Shown one piece after another: positions 61,630 to 64,000 of a stretch of 64,000 nucleotides of DNA (position 1 is the first letter of the stretch; each line of letters opens with the position of its first letter). The notes beneath the pieces are model-generated. The model had not been told where the DNA came from, made no database searches, and worked only from the letters and a program-made list of their open reading frames with translations. Both the position numbers and the translations under genes were made by a program. The stretch is from positions 1 through 64,000 of the forward strand of contig JAKIWS010000007.1 in NCBI GenBank assembly GCA_022749895.1, in the 5' to 3' direction. This DNA is from Thermoplasmata archaeon. Lineage in GTDB: Archaea > Thermoplasmatota > Thermoplasmata > Lutacidiplasmatales > UBA184.

Positions 61630-62205
61630 TCAGTCCGGCGCGGGCGCGCCGAAACTCTTCCGCTCGGCGCGGAGGACATCGTCGGCCGTCGAGCAACCCG
61701 CGTAGTCGTTGAGCAGCTGCCGGTTCAATGTGAGGAACGAGGCCACGCCGTGTACGCGTTCGCCCAGTTCCGCGGCGCCGGCGAGATCGCCCACGATGTA
61801 CCGCGCCCCCGCGAAGGCTTCCGCCGTGTTCAGTTGACCGAGGCGGCCGTAGTGCTGCGCGTTGCCGGCGAACAGCCACGGGAGACGACGGCGGGGCGCT
61901 CGGGCAGCGCCGGCGTCGGCTTGGGTAGGGAATCCACCGCGGGCCCAAAGCCGGTTCCACGAACAGTCGATGGCCGCGAAGCCGCCCCGCCGCGCGATCC
62001 CGCCGTCGGCGGCGCTCAGCGGATCGTTCGCGTACGGGTCGAGCAGGATCGCCCGCCCCCGGGAGCCAGCGAGCGGCCGCGCGAGCCCGAGCCGCAGTAG
62101 CTGGCGCCCGGTGCACGCCTTGGGATGGTCTTCGCCCGCGACGATGAGGAGGAGGGGAATCCGACCGTCAGGCGAGGGGTTGCGCGTACTCGCGGAAGAG
62201 GGCAT
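61630..62205 (-). CDS. tsr3: Tsr3-like rRNA aminocarboxypropyltransferase (DUF367)
   Basis: GEDHPKACTGRQLLRLGLA...ILLDPYANDPLSAADGGIARRGGFAAIDCSWNRL...RRLPWLFAGNAQHYGRLGQLNTAEAFA. Confidence 0.92.
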   Translation of the reverse strand: MPSSASTRNPSPDGRIPLLLIVAGEDHPKACTGRQLLRLGLARPLAGSRGRAILLDPYANDPLSAADGGIARRGGFAAIDCSWNRLWARGGFPTQADAGAARAPRRRLPWLFAGNAQHYGRLGQLNTAEAFAGARYIVGDLAGAAELGERVHGVASFLTLNRQLLNDYAGCSTADDVLRAERKSFGAPAPD

Positions 62206-63169
62206 GGAGCTCCCGGGTCAGCGTCAGCGCCTCCAGGCGAGGCCGCTGCCAGAGGTTTCTCCCAAAGATGATCCCGGTCGCCCCCGCGTCCATCGAGTGC
62301 CGGACCTTGCCGAGCAGTTCGCCGTCGGCGACCTTTTCGCCGCCCGAAACGAGAACCAGCGCCCGACCCGCGCTCGCCACGACCTTGCGGAACGCCGCCT
62401 CCGGCGTGAGGTCCAACATGTTGTACGGCGGCGGGCTCTCCTTGTCCTTCTCGGAGCGCACCGGATAGTTCAGCTTCACAATGTCCGCACCGAGCTCGAG
62501 CGCGACGCGGGCCGCATAGTCGATGGCGTACAGACTCTCTTTACCGCCTTTCTTTGCGACCGCCTCGCCCCGCGGGTACGCCCAAACGATCACCGGCATC
62601 CCGAGCCGCTCGGCGTCCTGGCGCACGTCGAGGAACTGGCGGAAATCCCGGTCCTGAGCCGGGGATCCCACGTAGACGGTGTAGCCCACAGCGTCGGCGC
62701 CCAGGCGTACCGCATCCTCGACCGTGCCCGTGAGCGAGCTGAACGACTGGGCATCGGACGGGATCGCGGTCTTGCCGTTCAACTTGAGGATCAGGGGGAC
62801 GGTGCCGGCAAAGTCGTGGCCGTACTTCTCCGCGAGGCCGATGTGGAGCGCGATCGCCGAGAAGTGGCCGTCGTGGGCCAGCTGGTACTGGTACTCCGGG
62901 TTCAACGCCTCCGGATTCTCGAAGAAATCGACGGGCCCGTGTTCCAGCCCCTGGTCGATCGGAAGCACCAGGAGCGTTCCGCCCCCCGGCCCGTAGTCGT
63001 AGAGAAGGCGCTTCAGTCGGGTCCGCTTACCGGGCGATAGTCCGAGGTCGCTCAAGCGGGGTCGCATCACCCGCGGACCGCGCGAGGGGGGGACCTCGGC
63101 CGCCAACGACGCGACGCTGGGGGACGTTCGCGCACCCGGTTCGGACATCGAAAATCTCTCCTCGGCCAA
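62168..63169 (-). CDS. archaeal class I fructose-bisphosphate aldolase (DhnA-type)
   Basis: LLVLPIDQGLEHGPVDFFENPEALNPEYQYQLA...ADIVKLNYPVR...ALVLVSGGEKV...GATGIIFGRNLWQRP. Confidence 0.95.
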   Translation of the reverse strand: MAEERFSMSEPGARTSPSVASLAAEVPPSRGPRVMRPRLSDLGLSPGKRTRLKRLLYDYGPGGGTLLVLPIDQGLEHGPVDFFENPEALNPEYQYQLAHDGHFSAIALHIGLAEKYGHDFAGTVPLILKLNGKTAIPSDAQSFSSLTGTVEDAVRLGADAVGYTVYVGSPAQDRDFRQFLDVRQDAERLGMPVIVWAYPRGEAVAKKGGKESLYAIDYAARVALELGADIVKLNYPVRSEKDKESPPPYNMLDLTPEAAFRKVVASAGRALVLVSGGEKVADGELLGKVRHSMDAGATGIIFGRNLWQRPRLEALTLTRELHALFREYAQPLA

Positions 63170-63221
63170 GTAGCCGAGTTCGGCATTTAACGGTTGGTTT
63201 GCCTCCGAAGTTGGCCGTCAG

Positions 63222-63256
63222 AAAAAAAGGGGAGGGCGGGGGGGGCCGCCCTCCCC
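63222..63256 (-). terminator. hairpin plus U-tract terminator downstream of 63308..63772
   Basis: 11-bp perfect inverted repeat ggggagggcgg...ccgccctcccc followed in the minus direction by T7. Confidence 0.65.
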
Positions 63257-63307
63257 AGAGGGGGTCGATGGGTGGTCGAAGGGTTTGGTCCTCGAAGCGC
63301 CGCTCCT

Positions 63308-63772
63308 TTACGGCGCGAGCACCGCCACCGAGGTCGTCGCGGTCATTTGGGTGCTGGGGAAGTACACGTGCACCGTCGTCGGGTAGACGCCCGGACCCTG
63401 CGCCATGCAGCTGACCTGCGGGAGGGAGACGGTCATGCAGCCCGAGGGGAGCGCTGTGTAGAAGAACGCCACCGGGGTCATGCAGACCGCGCTCGGTCCG
63501 CTCTTGTGGAACAGCACCTGCGTCTGGAGCTGGATGTGCTGCCCCATGCGGAGCACGGGCGGGTTGGCGACCAGGGCGACCGTGACCGTGCAGGTCGCGC
63601 TCGGGCCGACCGAGTGCGAGCCGGAGATCGCCAGGTTCGACGGGAGGCCCTTGAGCGCCGCCGACTGGGAGACCGGGCTCGCGTGCGCCGCCGGGATCAA
63701 AGTCAACGAGACCCCGACCACCATCAGGAACGCGAGGCCGGTCGCGCCGCGGACGAGCAGGCGGGAGCTCAT
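63308..63772 (-). CDS. secreted protein with signal peptide, unknown function
   Basis: MSSRLLVRGATGLAFLMVVGVSLTLIPAAHASPVSQ...; beta-rich mature region with 3 Cys. Confidence 0.75.
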   Translation of the reverse strand: MSSRLLVRGATGLAFLMVVGVSLTLIPAAHASPVSQSAALKGLPSNLAISGSHSVGPSATCTVTVALVANPPVLRMGQHIQLQTQVLFHKSGPSAVCMTPVAFFYTALPSGCMTVSLPQVSCMAQGPGVYPTTVHVYFPSTQMTATTSVAVLAP

Positions 63773-63990
63773 GCGCGGCCCCCGAACGGCAGCAGGGTCC
63801 GCTGGAGGAAGGTCAAGGGGCGGGGTCGGGAGCGGCCCGCGACCGCGTCCTCCGATCCCCGCTCCTGTAGCTCGAGCTGGCCCCGGGCTCCAAGGACTCC
63901 GTCGGCAAGGCTTTCACCCTCGTTGCAGAGGTTGTTGCCGGCGCGTAGGCAGGAGCGGCATCCACGGACGTGGATGTCCCAGCTGAGCAT
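63769..63990 (-). CDS. small Cys-containing protein (putative zinc-finger-like)
   Basis: MLSWDIHVRGCRSCLRAGNNLCNEGESLADGVLG...; ATGA overlap with the downstream secreted protein. Confidence 0.6.
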   Translation of the reverse strand: MLSWDIHVRGCRSCLRAGNNLCNEGESLADGVLGARGQLELQERGSEDAVAGRSRPRPLTFLQRTLLPFGGRA

Positions 63991-64000
63991 GGCGTCCTCC

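Noticed and set aside
1-64000. Mobile elements, prophage, rRNA, CRISPR-Cas or defence islands
   Set aside because: No transposase, integrase, phage structural, cas or restriction genes and no rRNA-like sequence seen; the only TA loci are the small VapBC-like and RelBE-like pairs

Overview
High-GC archaeal chromosomal window. Gene content (tuf/EF-1alpha plus rpsJ, LonB, proteasome alpha, aMBF1, MptD, Tsr3, archaetidylserine enzymes, Kelch/PKD surface proteins) points to a Euryarchaeota/Thermoplasmatota-type lineage; this is inferred from content only. About 60 CDS are supported. The rest are mostly housekeeping genes, two toxin-antitoxin loci, a two-component system, and a NitT/TauT-like ABC transporter. 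There are five tRNA genes: Phe-GAA, Thr-CGT, Ala-CGC, Gln-CTG and Leu-TAG. No rRNA, CRISPR array or transposase was seen. The strongest non-routine signal is a tandem tRNA-Gln(CTG)/tRNA-Leu(TAG) unit at 60318-60602. Both tRNAs carry a short intron at the same T-loop position, and the Leu gene has a second intron in the D-loop with a near-ideal bulge-helix-bulge. Other items for follow-up: an ABC ATPase with one in-frame TAG, three genes whose conserved N-termini extend upstream of any ATG/GTG/TTG, a pair of small Cys/His paralogs 39 kb apart, a repeated palindrome beside a Kelch-protein gene, an unannotated 45-aa very basic ORF, a bacterial-looking hairpin plus U-tract terminator, and a REC-DUF835-HTH regulator with a degenerate receiver nearby.
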